A stretch of DNA of 64,000 nucleotides from the NCBI GenBank assembly GCA_907164885.2, contig OU015490.1, forward strand, positions 214,901,385 to 214,965,384. Reading direction: 5' to 3'. The notes below the pieces were generated by a model that was given only the letters and a program-made list of their open reading frames with translations, was not told where the DNA came from and did not search any database. Positions within the stretch are counted from its first letter, which is position 1, and each line of letters begins with the position of its first letter. Shown in pieces: positions 1-14,580 of the stretch. The position numbers and the translations under genes were made by a program. Source of the DNA: Dolomedes plantarius (lineage: Eukaryota; Arthropoda; Arachnida; Araneae; Dolomedidae).

Positions 1-831
1 ATATTTTCTGTGCATAACGATAAGTAAAACCTAATGTTTAAAAAAACGTTACTTTAAATAAAATAAATGCTCATTTATTCGAAAGCAACGTGTTCTGTTT
101 TCGGAATACTTCAGTGATTTTTTTCCCTCAAAATAGCTTTCGTACCGGAATGGAATACAAATGGGAATAAATAGGGTATATATTTTTTTTTATAATGAAG
201 TGTGTTATTCAAATTTAGTTATATACCCAAAGCTTTTAAAGTAGTCCTGAAATGTGCTCTTTTACATTTCACATTTATCAAACAGCAACATGTGAATGCC
301 CCGGGGGAAATGCATTCTGCTTGAATGTGTTGCGAATAACGCTTACTCCCTATTGCGCCTTCATTCCTTTGAGAGCATTCTGTAAATTTATATATTTCCC
401 TAAGGGGAGAAGTTTGGTTTGCTTCAAAACCTACGCAAAGAAATGCAATTTTAACACATATTTTTGAGCTAACTTTCTTTGCATTTAATACAAATATGCG
501 AAATGTGAACGCCATAGGTTAGAAGTCTGTATATTAAGAAACATGGAAAACGTTTCGTCATCTTGGTAAGGATTATATAGTAATAAAAAATTAATTCTTT
601 ATTAAAGATGGTGATAATTTTCATTTTAAACCCTAGAAAAAATTGCATCACTTCTGTAATTCAATCATATCACTGTAAACGATTTAACACAAACTAAAAC
701 TTATAAAGTGGGAATAGACTGCCAAACAAATTAACTGAAAACCTACCCTAGTGTTCAAATTTTTTAAATTTTTCATTAAAAGATTGCGCAGTTGCAAAAA
801 ATCTTCATATTGAAAACGAACAAATATAACA

Positions 832-1215
832 AAAATTAAATAATTCAACAGAGCTAGAAAATTATAGGAAAAATGCAGACAAAAAATAAACAGAAATCAC
901 GCACTTAGGGCTCTACTCACCATACGGCAAAATTCTGTAGTAGTAACGGACCTAAACCAAATATCGAGGTAACCGACTAGTCTCGTCATCAGGAGGCCTA
1001 ACCAAATCAGTTACCTCAAAGGGGGCTTAACCTAATCAGTTACCTCAAAGGGGGCTTAACCTAATCAGTTACCTCAAAACATATTTGGTTTACTTCCGTT
1101 ACTACTACAGAATCTTGCCTTAGTGTGAGTAGAGCCCTAAGTGCGTGATTTCTGCTTATTTTTTGTCTACATTCTTCCTATAATTTTCTAGCTCTGTTGA
1201 ATTATTTAATTTTAA
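832..1215. mobile_element. Foldback MITE
   Basis: Two arms of about 140 bp are inverted copies, roughly 90 percent identical by eye: the left arm carries TCAACAGAGCTAGAAAATTA and CACGCACTTAGGGCTCTACT; the right arm is its reverse complement at 1065-1215. The centre holds three direct copies of a 34-bp unit (TTAACCTAATCAGTTACCTC core). No open frame. Non-autonomous; the mobilising family is not evident. Confidence 0.85.
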
Positions 1216-2947
1216 TTATATTCTGCAATTCAAATAACAAATTTACAGTGATTCACACTCAGCCATTTTTTTTTGTTATTCTGGAATCCATTAAAAAATT
1301 GATTATTTGCTTGTGATGTATAGTAATGAAACACAAACACAAACGAAAATATGACATTATTATGATAGAAAATTGTTATATTGGAAGGCATATCTATAAA
1401 GCCTGAGAAAATTCTTATATCAGTTTACACATTTCAACTTCGTCATTTTGAGGCTGATTAATTTTCTAGTACTTGTAGCTCGTGGAATTTAGAAAAAAAA
1501 ATTAATCGACAAATTCATTTTTAACATATACATTTGAGCTAAATTCCTTTAAATGTTACAAAAACCAGCAAATATTTACCCCCATTAGTTGGTGTTTTAA
1601 ATCTGAAAAGCATGGAACACTCTCATGCCATAATGGAGAACATTATACAGTAATCGAAAATGAATTACTTCCTTAAAGTGTGACAGGCGAAAGATAGTTG
1701 TATTTTTAATTTTAAACACTAGATATACTAAGATCACATCTGTAATTGAAATAACATATTTAAAAACGGCCATTTTTTTTGTCACTCCGGAATTCCGTAA
1801 AAAATTATTATTTCCTCGTCGTGCATAGTTATGTAACGCAAATACAAACGTAACCTTGAAAGTATTATTTTGGAAAATCGTTAATTTGGAAGACATAACT
1901 GTAAAGCCTTTGGGAAACGTTAAACGAATTTTGAATTTTCACTTTCGTCGTTTCATGCTGATTATAGAGCCAGTACTTGTAGTTCAGGAAATTTAAGAAA
2001 ACCGTTCACGTAAACCTCACTACGTTTTTTATTACTCACTTATGTAATGGGAATCACAAATTTATACTGATTTTCAGTCATTCCTATACCTATGTAATTC
2101 AGATCCCTTTTTGCCTCTCTGGAATACCAGAAAAATGTATTATTTGCTTATCGTGTATAGTAATTCAACACAAACACAAACGGACCTTTGACATTATTAT
2201 GGTAAAAAATCCTTTTATTGGAAGGAATAACTATAAAGCCTGGGGGAAATCTGAAATGAGTTTCAAAATTCCAATTTCGTTTTTTGATGCTGATTATATA
2301 GTCAGTACTTGTTGTTAAGAAAATTTAACAAAACTCTTCTCATAAACCTCCCTATATTTATTACTAAGATTACTTAAGTAAATAACGAAATTCTATGTGT
2401 TGCCGTGTAAAGCTTGTGAAGTCCAAAATCGTAGTTTTGAGAAAACGTGATTGAAAACTTCAGCTAGAAGCAGACTTTGAACAGTTGCGATTCGAATCCG
2501 AGCTTAGATACTCATCAAGTCTCTGGCGATTGTTAGGTTTCTTATTTATTTTGATATTATCTTTCTATATTCGAGTTTTGATTACCCTTGTGGGGTTGAG
2601 GAGCGAAAAGTTCAAAGCCTGCAACAATGACACTGATGAATAAAAATATTTACGAGAGGGATTGGACTTAGGTTTCTATACCCTGCAGTAGCCCTTGATT
2701 TTTTAAACATGCCCGTTTGATAACTCCTTTTGGTCCATTTAGGACTTAACACCCTTTTCACAGCAAACAGAGATCTACATTCATTTTTACTCAATCCTAC
2801 ACCTATTTAGTCAGGCATTTTTTTTTCTCATTCTGGAATTCACTAAAAGTTGATTATTTGTTTGTCGTGTATAGTAATTCAATACAAACACAAACGGATC
2901 TTTGACATTATTATGTTATTATATCGTGATATTAGAATTCATAACTA

Positions 2948-4249
2948 CAGAGGCTGTTCACACATTTATAGACTATGTATATTGTATTCACAATACTAAA
3001 TTACATAGAATTCTTGTGTTTTAAATGTTTTATTTGGCATCCCTTATTCTGAACTATCTTTCGACACCGTAATTTCCAAGATAATAATGCCTTTTGAAGT
3101 GTCAGAAGAGGTATTCTATCCCATTCCTCCTGAACAGCTTTCCAGAGTCCTGTAAGGGTTTTGGGACGACGTTTGGATAATGCAGATTTTAAAAGTCCGA
3201 AAGCACAAAAATCCATAGGTAATACGTCGGGAGATTTAGTAGGGATATCAGTGAAGGGTATGGCCTTGATAACAGTTTTTTGTTCCATTTCTTTTAGGAA
3301 ATTTACAGTGGATTTTGATGTGTGACTGCTAGCTTTGTCCTGATGGAGTCTCACAGATTGATGGCACTGTGGGTAAAGCGATGGTATTTCATTCAGAAAA
3401 ATTGGCGATAAAATATGTTCCTGATAGTATTTGGAGTTAATCTTGACATTTTTTCCGCTCTCTATATTTTTAACTTGTCATTATAAGAAAAACCAGTAAC
3501 AATCATGAATCCCTTAGAAAAACTTTCTTTCGATTCTTTGAACCATGTACTTAAATTTTTTTCTCCCCTTTTATGATAATAAATGGTTCTTTTTTTGTTG
3601 CAATCATTTAAACACACCCATGATTCATCTATTGTGACAATTGTTTTCCATTTTTCTTTGGATAAGTGTTTCTCATATAGAATTCTGCAGCGTGTCCTGC
3701 GTTCAGCGATATGATTTGGAAGAAGACGATGCACATTGCGTTTTTTCGCTTCCTTAAGATTTAAATCAACGTTTATCATTTTGTTTACAGTAGACACCGA
3801 GCATTTTAATGATTTTGCAACTGTCCTTTGACTAGGGGGATTTTATTCTAACATTAAACAACGTACCTTTGCAATAGTCGAAAATGTCCGTTTTTTCCTT
3901 GGATTCTTGTTTGGAATTTTTGTCCCACTTGAGGCTCCAATTTGACGTTTTTTTTTCCTTTCTTGTTGACGATATTATCTATCGACGAATTAGATATCAC
4001 AAAAACATGACTCTCACATCGTTTTTGGATAACGGAGTATGCATATTTCTCTTCGGAAAGAGCATAAATGTAGCCTTCGAACCACTGCTTTGTTAAAAAC
4101 GCCATTTTGAATAAAAACAAAACTTTCAAGCCGCAGATGATAATTTTGACTTTTAAAAACATAGTACAATTGCAATTATTTCTTTTGCAGCAAACGCTTT
4201 TTTATTTCCGCTTACCAAAATCGTCTAAAAAATGTGCGAACACCCTCTG
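2948..4249 (-). mobile_element. DD41D mariner-like element (rosa-type), decayed
   Basis: Terminal inverted repeats start CAGAGGCTGTTCACACATTT on the left and CAGAGGGTGTTCGCACATTT on the right (minus strand), flanked by TA at 2946-2947 and 4250-4251. The transposase is in three pieces in different frames (4110-3855, 3797-3462, 3354-3001). Catalytic landmarks are TIDESWV, HQDKASSHT and SPDVLPMDFCAFGLLK. Counting between the second and third Asp gives 41 residues, as in the DD41D (rosa) clade. Internal frameshifts make it inactive. It inserted inside the tandem array, splitting an otherwise continuous CATAACTATAAAGCCTG. Confidence 0.85.
3001..4126 (-). pseudogene. Broken transposase of the DD41D element
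   Basis: The N-terminal helix-turn-helix region begins MAFLTKQWFEGYIYALSEEK at about 4105, the central catalytic Asp lies in IVTIDESWVC near 3640, and the C-terminal part begins RLHQDKASSHTSKST and ends at 3001. At least two frameshifts separate them. The C-terminal WKLRCRKIVQNKGCQIKH tail is typical of this group. Confidence 0.8.
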
Positions 4250-5489
4250 TATAAAGCCTGAGGGAAATCTTAAACAAGTTTCAAGAGTTCAATTTCGCCA
4301 TTTTGAAGCTTATTATTTATTCTTTATTTGTAGCTCATGATATTAAAAAAAACATTTTTGCGGGTTATTCAGTTTGAACACATACTTTTGACCTAAATTC
4401 TTTTAATTTTAACAGAAGCAAGCAAAATTTTAACCCCATAAGTTTGTGTTTTGAGTCTGAATAGCAAAAAGCATGGAAATCACTTACGTCATCATGGTGA
4501 ATTTTATACAGCAATAGAAAATGAACTACTTCCTAAAACTGTGAATGGAGAAAAATGGTGATATTATTAATATTAAAACCTATAAATAATTAGACCACTT
4601 CTATTGATTCACAGTCAGCCATTTTTTGCCTCTCTGGAATTCACTAAAAATTGATTATTTGCTTGTCGTCTATAGTAATGTAACACAAACAAAAATGGAC
4701 CTTTGACATTATTATATTAGAAAACCGTTATATTGGAATTCATAACTATAAAGCCTGAGGGAAAACTCAAAGGAGTTTAAATATTTCATCTTCGTTATTT
4801 TGAGTCTGATTATGTAGCCAGTACTTAAAGTTAAGGGAATTAACAAAACTATTCACATAAATCTCCCAACATTTCTTTCTAAGATGACTTATGTACTGAA
4901 AATAACAATTTATATTGATTTCCAATCAATCCTACACATATTTATAGTTTATTCATTTTCATCAATCAGGAATTCCTTAAAAAATTGATATGTGTATAGT
5001 AATGCAAGATAAACACAAACGGACGTTTAGCATTAGTATGTTAGAAAATCGTTATACTGGAATCCATAACTAAAACGCCTGCGGGAAATCTTAAATGAGT
5101 TTTAAGATTTCAGTTTCGTCATTTTGAGGCTGATTATTTATCCATTACTTGAAGCTCGTGGTATTTTGAAAAACATTTTTTATGTAAGAAAATCAGCTTG
5201 AACACATATTTTTGGCTAAATTCCTTTAAATTGAACTCAATGAAGCAAAATATTAACCCCATAAGTTTGTGTTTTAAGTCTGAATGGTAAAGATCATGGA
5301 AAACACATCATGGTGAATTTTTTACAGTAATAGAAAATAAATTGCTTCCTAAAACTATAAATGGAGAAAGATGGTTGTATTATTGTTTTTAAACCCTAGA
5401 TATAATAAGATCACATCCGAAATCGAAATAAAAAATTTATAATTATCAGTTAAGCTAATCCCTATGTGATATTAAAAACAGGTTGCTAA

Positions 5490-6010
5490 CATAATTACAG
5501 TATAGTGGTTGGGAATTCGTCATCTGGAATAGAAAATGACATCAATAAAGGAAAAAAAATGAATGACGACAAACATTATGAACCATGGAACATATTTATT
5601 TTGAGGAAATATGAAGAAAATGGCTTAACCCCAAAATGCGAACAGAACCGTTTACCAAGTCCAACTGTCTCGTTTCATCTTAGGCATCCTGAAAAGTACC
5701 CTCTCTGATTTCTTTCCTGTTCAATTTTCCGGGGAAGATGTCCCTTTCAGGTGGCTGATGACTTTTGCCTCTGTGCGAAAGTCCGAAAAATTTGGCGAAG
5801 AGCGCTCGCCAAGCGGCGAGAAAATCTGTGAACGACTAGGACAAGCGAGAACATGTCTGGGAAGGTGTGTCTTTGGGAAGGAGAAAAACCAGCCAAGCTG
5901 GGTACAGCTGGGATATCAACCCCTTCTCCTCCGCAGATCGGAATTTCATTGATAATGAAGGGTCGCTCTCTTATCACTAAAAATAGATTTTCGTTGAATA
6001 AAGTGCCACA
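5490..6010. other. Unassigned higher-GC insertion
   Basis: The segment from about 5700 to 6010 is notably richer in GC than its surroundings and interrupts the tandem array. It carries short open frames on both strands, none recognisable. An AATAAA at about 5997 and the sharp composition change would fit a piece of an LTR or SINE, but no terminus is identifiable. Confidence 0.3.
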
Positions 6011-6011
6011 G

Positions 6012-6621
6012 TTAACCCTTAACTTCGACTCGTCTGTTTTTATACTGTTCCCCAGATCATCGGTCTCACAGACCACCACGCTATAAAATTTGGATATTTT
6101 CCTATTTTTATAAGTTTTTCGCAGATATAAGTCATTAATGCAAAACTACTGCTACCTCTCATTCTTGAAAAGGGTCAATAAAAAATAGATTATTCAACAA
6201 AAATTTCAGAATCCGATTCCTCAATCTGTGATAGTGCGAGAGAGAAAATGTCTGGTTCGTTGTGAAACAGGAAGAATTCTTCCAGCCATGCTAGCTACAA
6301 CAATAAAACGAAGATCTTAGAAATAAAATGCATGCTCACTGACATATAACTGATACGGTTCAAGGCTTATCGGTCATACAGACTGGCGAAAATTTAAATC
6401 AGTTCAAAGCTCATCGATCCAAAATACCGACTATGTTTTACAAAGATTAAATTTTCCGACAAAGAGCGAACGGGTGAAAATCTCCGAAGTGTTGTGCTTG
6501 AAGGTTAGGACCCGACTGACGAACTCACAAACCCTCAACAGTCTGATCACCCCCACCACCCCATCCATCAGAACAGGTGCGACAGCGGTCTCCTAGACTG
6601 ATGAGCCGGCGTAAAGGTTAA
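6012..6621. mobile_element. TTAA-flanked MITE, copy 1
   Basis: A 610-bp element bounded by TTAA. It aligns over its whole length with 25856-26457. The ends are CCCTTAACTTCGACTCGTCT on the left and, from the right end inward on the minus strand, CCTTTACGCCGGCTCATCAG. The TTAA target and the terminal repeat suggest piggyBac-type mobilisation; there is no open frame. Confidence 0.78.
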
Positions 6622-7554
6622 GGGTCGGTATCCACATTTATGTGACGAGAGCAGCACACAGGGGAAAATCCCATATAAAAAATATAGTTTTAAAGAGCGA
6701 TACAAAACGTTACTACACCCTATTGACTGCAGAGCCATTTTATTGGCACTCCCGAATTCCATAAAAAATAATTATTTCCTTGTCATGTATTGTTATGTAA
6801 CGCAAATACAAACGGAAGCTTCAGATCATTGTATTGGAAAATCGTTCTTTTGGAAGACATAACTATTAAGCCTTAGGGAAATGTTAAATGAGTTTTAAAC
6901 TTCTACTTCCGTCTTTTAATGCTGATTATATAGCCAGTACTTGTAGAAAAGGGAATTTAACAAAATCATTCACATAAACCTCACTATATTTCGAACTAAG
7001 ATCCCCTATGTAATGGAAATAACAAATGTATGTTGATTTTCAGTCAATCCTACTCATATTTATTTTAGATCCCTTTTTTGTCACTTAGTAATTCCGTGAA
7101 AAATTTATTATTTGCTTCACGTGTATAGTAATGTAAAGACACACAAAAGGATCTTTGATTTATTATTATGTTAGAAGATCGTTATATTGGAAGACAACTA
7201 TAAAGCTCAAGGGTAACCTTAAATGAGTTTCAATTTTTCTATTTTGTCAATTCGAGGCTGAATATTTAACAAATACTTCTATTTCAAGTAAATTAGATAT
7301 ACAGTTCACGAAAATGTCATATTATTCCATAGAAAGATTGGAATCTTAAATATTTTCTGCTGTAACATCATTGATAGGCATTTTCTCACTTTAGGTGATA
7401 ATCTTTTCATTTTACGACAGTTATATTCTGTCTATTGGAAATAATTCATGAAATGATTGAAGAGGTACCATATTGCCTTTAAAGATATTTCACTGAAGTA
7501 TGCAGGAAGTATGTTTCGCGAAAGATCATCATGCTTCGATCAGTATAATTTTCG

Positions 7555-8062
7555 GTGATGTGACGACTTTTGTCTGCTATAGAAAAAGGCGTGTATGCCT
7601 TTCCAATCCCACTTCCCCCCCTTTCCCCTCGTTCGCCACCGGTCTGCAACATCTGCTGCCGTCTTGGGGGTCTCGGGCATCATTAATTTTCTGAACAGTC
7701 CCCACTGGTGGGTGAAGGTTTTGAGGGGCTGGCTATTACCTTGGCTGGGTCAGAACTTCCGATCATTATGTCCCAGTCATTAGGGGTATGGGTGTTGGCC
7801 CACTTTTTCTTGCCAAGCTTTGTTTTGTTGGCGGTTTTCTGTCGACACACATTTTCTAGCAACCCCTACTTGAGAAGGGCTGACCACAGCCGTTGTGTGT
7901 TAAGTGGTGAGTTGTGAGTTGTTAGTTGGGGATGTCCAGATTTTTAATGGTGTGAGAAGTCAGTTCACCGTACGTGCGTACGTGTATGTGCTAATAAAGA
8001 CGTGAAAACGAATTCCACGTGGTATTTTTGTACTCCCAGAGTCCTGTTTGTACTGCAGCACG
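7555..8062 (+). mobile_element. Possible solo LTR
   Basis: A GC-richer block from TGTGACGACTTTTGTC to TTTGTACTGCA, about 505 bp, with an AATAAA signal near 7993 followed by GTATTTTTGTACTCC, as in the R/U5 part of an LTR. It starts with TG and ends with CA. No target duplication is visible and no second copy is in the window, so the call is tentative. Confidence 0.35.
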
Positions 8063-8764
8063 GGTTTCTCTTCCTAAAAACACAAAACAAGATAAAACGC
8101 TGGAGAGGAGGAATGCCTTTGCATGTTAATTATGCTGGAATATTTCACTTTGTTCGTCTACATGAGAACTGCATTTGAGTCTATCTTATTGAGTTTATGC
8201 CTAATTTTGAGGACAAAATGCTAATTAAAGTGATGTAGTCTTGAAAAGAAGCAAAAGAAAGTATACAGGAGTAATGTTGTGATTATAATACGGAGAATAG
8301 TTTCTCTTGCAATATTCAAACTCACATTAGCTTTTCTTCTATATATGATACATTTGAGAGAAAATGAAAAAAAAAGAATCATAAGAAAATTGAAACATGC
8401 AAAGTAAGGTAAACAGAGTACACAAATTGGCCTAATACTATTACAAATATTTTCGATACCATACTTAAAAGTTGAAATTTTCAATTACGTTTAAATTCAA
8501 TATGTATTATCAATTAGTCAATTGTTCTAATCATAAATTTCTCTAGTTGCTCTAACAATGATAATTTTACTCTATCCAGGATTCCTACCAATTTTATAAT
8601 ACTAATCATATCTATTAGAATAAGATATGACACCTTCCGAATTATTGCAGAATGCATTATCTTTATTATTATTATTATTATTTTAAAGAGTAAATTATAT
8701 CTTTTGATGACATATGCAACCTTAAGCCTGTCTTGCACTGCTTAATTACGCAATATTCTTTTTT

Positions 8765-8865
8765 TTGAAAAAGCGGATGCACTTGTCGTCAAACATTCGC
8801 CTATACTACGCTGTAGCGTACTGTCCATTTTGCTATGGGGGCACCATATACGCGGTCAGCATATT
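8765..8865 (-). mobile_element. SINE 3' fragment
   Basis: The minus strand matches the 3' half of the SINE at 50121-50345, with shared GTATAGGCGAATGTTTGACG and a tail GACAAGTGCATCCGC. The tRNA-like head is missing. Confidence 0.65.
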
Positions 8866-8999
8866 CCCAAATGTAATCAAACACAAAGATCTAAAGGGGA
8901 AATGAGTATTTTTTTTTTAAATAAGGCCATACATTTTTTGACTTCCCCCGTCTGCAAATGATTACCTCGACTCTTCAGTGTATGCAGCCCGCATTGTGT

Positions 9000-9215
9000 A
9001 TTGGCTTGCATTTTGAGCTGCCACGCAGAGGGGTTGAGTTCATATCCCGAATAAGGCTTCGCAGTTTCCGTATCTGCCCGCTCATAGGGATCAATGCTGA
9101 CTCACAATAAAATGCCGTGCTCTCATAATAAAATGGCTAGTAAATCACGGCGAATATCAAAAAGTGAATGTCTCACGAAAAAGTGCCTTCGCACACACAA
9201 ACAGCAACAAAAAAA
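9000..9215 (+). mobile_element. tRNA-derived SINE, diverged
   Basis: Same family as 50121-50345: a degenerate B-box region (GTTGAGTTCATATCCCG), the CACAATAAAATG..CTAGTAAATCACGGCGAA body and the AAGTGCCTTCGCA end. The body has an internal repeat of the ATAAAATGGC motif. Confidence 0.6.
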
Positions 9216-10584
9216 TCTTCGATTAGCTTCTAGTATGTGTCTGTATTCCTCAATCCTAAGAGCTCTTATTAAAAGTTCTTATCAGTGGTCATTTTAGTTT
9301 GTCATATTAGTGTTCGATAGGATTAAGATAGGGACCTTAAGAGGGGCGAGGGCACAAAATTGTTCGAATTTTCGAAGAAAAATGTATTGCATTATTTGTT
9401 TTTTGTTTGTTCTTTTGCGTTTAATTCATGTTTCTACCTTGATTATAACAGGATAAATTATTATTTTTTTTTGCAACATTCTAATAGTAGCCAATCGTTG
9501 TTTAAACCTGTAAGTGCGTTTTTCTCGCATGATGGTTTTTTTTTCCCATTTCTCGTCTTTAAATTGTTATAAGTCAAGAACAGTTAAAGATAAAGGATTG
9601 AAACTTGAAACATGTCTTTTTAAACTATTTTACTTTAATTTTGATTCAGCAAATTAAAAAAAAAATATTTACTTTTGAAAATAGGATTTTTTAAAATAAG
9701 TTACATAATTTTTTTTTTGTAATTTTTAATCTAAATATTTTTAATTTCTTTAAAAATTAATATTTCAAAAAATGCTGAATCAAAATTAAAACTTATATAT
9801 ATCTGTTTAATTAAAGAAAAAATTTTGAAATTCGACAAATACAATTTCGAGTTATAAAGATTTTAAATTACCTCACTTTTATTAAAAATTTTAAATTTCA
9901 AAATTTTTTAAAAACTTTTTGAGAAATTTTATGATGTGATTTTGTTTACAAATTATATGGTTGACCATCACAAAAAAATTCAAAATTTTAACTCAATAAA
10001 TATTTTTTTTAATGTGTCCTGGACCCCCCTAAGCCGGCTATTCTAATTTATGCATATTTCCTCCTTCAAACCAGACATCGAGAACTCAAAGAGGGACATG
10101 AAGCGAGGTCCTGCCGAAAGAAACACGAGTTTGTTCCAAAGTACTTTCACGTTTTGTTTAGAGGACAACTGTCTAAAACATTTATACAGATCTCAGAGTT
10201 CATGGCTGAAGGTAAGCCAATCAAAGGACTCGGCATTTTCCTGCAGAAATTGGGTCTAGTCATCACAGTTCTCTCTCTGTATTTTAAATTGGAGACAACG
10301 CTGTCGGAAATTTCTCCATAGAAAATGTCTTACCACGGCACATCCAACCAATTGGAAACGTTTTAAGCGTTATTCCTCATTCGACATAACATTTCTCTAA
10401 TTTTCTATTGTCCATGATCGACGCGCTGAATACCATTTCAATTAGGTCATTCAATCCATTGCAGTTTGCGATGATAATATTGTACAGGTATCAGCATTTG
10501 TAGCACCTCTACTGCCAAGGCTTATGTATTCGGAGATAATTTTTTCTGAATATTCTGAATATTAATATAAAATAAGCAAATTAA

Positions 10585-11105
10585 TCTATATATATATATA
10601 TAAAAGAGCTTGTCTGTTTGTTTGTCCGCTATAGAATCATAGACTGTTTCACCCACCGGGACCAAATTCGGCACAGTTAATGTTTTGGACCCGAGAAACT
10701 TAAATCAGGAAAAACGAAATTTGGGGCTCAATTAGTTTTTTAAAAATTAATTTTTTAATGTTTTTTGTGCCCGATAGAAGTGCGTCTACACCCTGTGGAT
10801 TCCCCTCGACCAGCTGCGTTAAGAGGGGTGGTTTGAGGATGACGGAGGGGGGGGGGGGGTCAAATTACAATGAGCGGGAAAAAGAGGGTTGAGAATGACC
10901 TTAAAATCAGACGAAGGTCCGCAGGCTCAAAGTTTCTTTCTTTCTTATTGTTTGTATATCATTTCAGTCGAAACGTGCTAAGCGCATTCTGTCTGGCTAG
11001 ATGAACACAAAGAGCGGGAGTGCAGCCCAGTATTTTTTTGATGGAATGCATGAAATATTTTATATCTATATATCTGCCCGGGCAACGCCGGGCAATAATG
11101 CTAGT
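10585..11105 (+). mobile_element. Non-autonomous Helitron
   Basis: Starts TCTATATATATATATATA after TTAA and ends with the hairpin GCCCGGGCAACGCCGGGC followed by AATAATGCTAGT. The 5' TC, the GC-rich hairpin 9 nt before the end and the CTAGT end are hallmarks of Helitrons. At 521 bp with no open frame it depends on an autonomous partner. A G-run of about 12 lies in the middle (near 10847). Confidence 0.8.
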
Positions 11106-11199
11106 AATAAATAAATAAATAATTAATTAATAAAAATGAACAAATAAATACATAAAAGGAAATATACAATTTTAACTTAAATCGAAATATTTTGTTTAT

Positions 11200-13400
<2,201 letters not shown>

Positions 13401-13689
13401 TATCTCAAACTTGGAGTGCAAACATTGCTACGTTTCTTTTTTTCTGATTTTGAAGGTTAATTTTCAACGTGGATCACCAACAAGAGTCCAAAAAGTTTTA
13501 AAGTAATTCAGTTTTCCAAATATTAATATTTATTTTTATAATCTAGATAATCCATTATTTATTTTCCATCTACAATATTTTCCTGACTCCGACCGAGTAA
13601 AGGCAATCGGCAAAATGTTTCGTGAGATTTTTATGCTTAAACTAAATACGTTTAATTTAAATTATAAACTGAAACATTCCAAACTCCCC

Positions 13690-14580
13690 CTTTATGTAAC
13701 TTTAATATTAATATCATATTAAATCATGACGTCCAACGTGTAGCTATTGAATAACGGGACTGAGTTCTCACTATAATTCTTGGAGCGGGGAACGCATGGG
13801 CATTTTGCAAGTAGTGACTGAAAGAAGATGTGTGCAGTGATCTTATCTCAATCATGGCTCAAATTGAAGTGGAGCAGCAGGTCAATCAACCTGAAGTTTC
13901 TTGTAGAATTGATGTAGCAACGTTCAATCGCTGTCTTCAACGTCCAATATTGGACGTTAAAGACAGCGACTGAAGGGAGATGTGTGCAGTCGTCTTGATG
14001 GAAGGATTGCCAAGTTGGATTGGACCAGCTGATCAATCAATTTGAAATGTCTTATGGAATTAAAGTAATGGTCAAGTGAATCTCTCAAACTATTGCGAAA
14101 TGTGTAAGGTGATAATATGAAGTCAAGTTAGCGATTGTTTCAAGGGTACAAGTGAATTCCGAGGAAAGAGAGAACATTGAAGACCATCGAAGAAGGCAAG
14201 AATGGGCAATATACAGATGACGGCAATTCTAATTGTTTTCTTCTATAAAAAAATCCTGTTCTGGACCAATCACCCAATTCATCTTGGTGAGTTCCATACC
14301 ATTGTTACCAGATCCTAAGGTAAAATCCGCATTGAAGAGGATCCATTTTTATTTTGTGGATAAGATCAAGGTTAAAACGGTTGGAACTGACACTTGAGTA
14401 CACTTTGAGAAGTACTCTGTTCCACAGTGGAAAATTCGTGTTAAACGAGAAAAATGAGTATTTTGAAGGAGATATTATATTAATTGTTAATAATGCAATA
14501 ATAAAAGGAATTCAAGCCACCAGTCTCGCTAGTTTATAGCTACCGCTTGAACTTCCAGACCTCTGGTCGATATTAATTAA
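13690..14580. other. Non-coding stretch with a strong hairpin
   Basis: A perfect-looking inverted repeat at 13931-13970 (arms CGCTGTCTTCAACGTCCAA and its complement with one mismatch). Around it two sequences repeat directly: TGACTGAAAGAAGATGTGTGC at 13817 and CGACTGAAGGGAGATGTGTG at 13970. The remainder has only short open frames and I cannot assign it; a decayed transposon with an internal inversion would fit. Confidence 0.45.

Larger units (their letters stand above)
440..7300. repeat. Old degenerate tandem array, several hundred bp unit
   Basis: Two recurring modules alternate. Module one contains CCCATAAGTTTGTGTTTT and a following CATGGAAAAC..TCATGGTGAATTT..AGAAAGATGG stretch (480-665, 1553-1760, 4400-4610, 5215-5420). 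Module two contains CTCTGGAATTCACTAAAAAT, AACACAAACGGACCTTTGAC and TAAAGCCTGAGGGAAA (about 1270-1480, 1790-2000, 2110-2330, 2830-2960 plus 4250-4330, 4620-4860, 4960-5170, 6740-6960, 7080-7280). Copies are strongly diverged. Later insertions interrupt it. No coding sequence is evident in the array itself. Confidence 0.75.
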
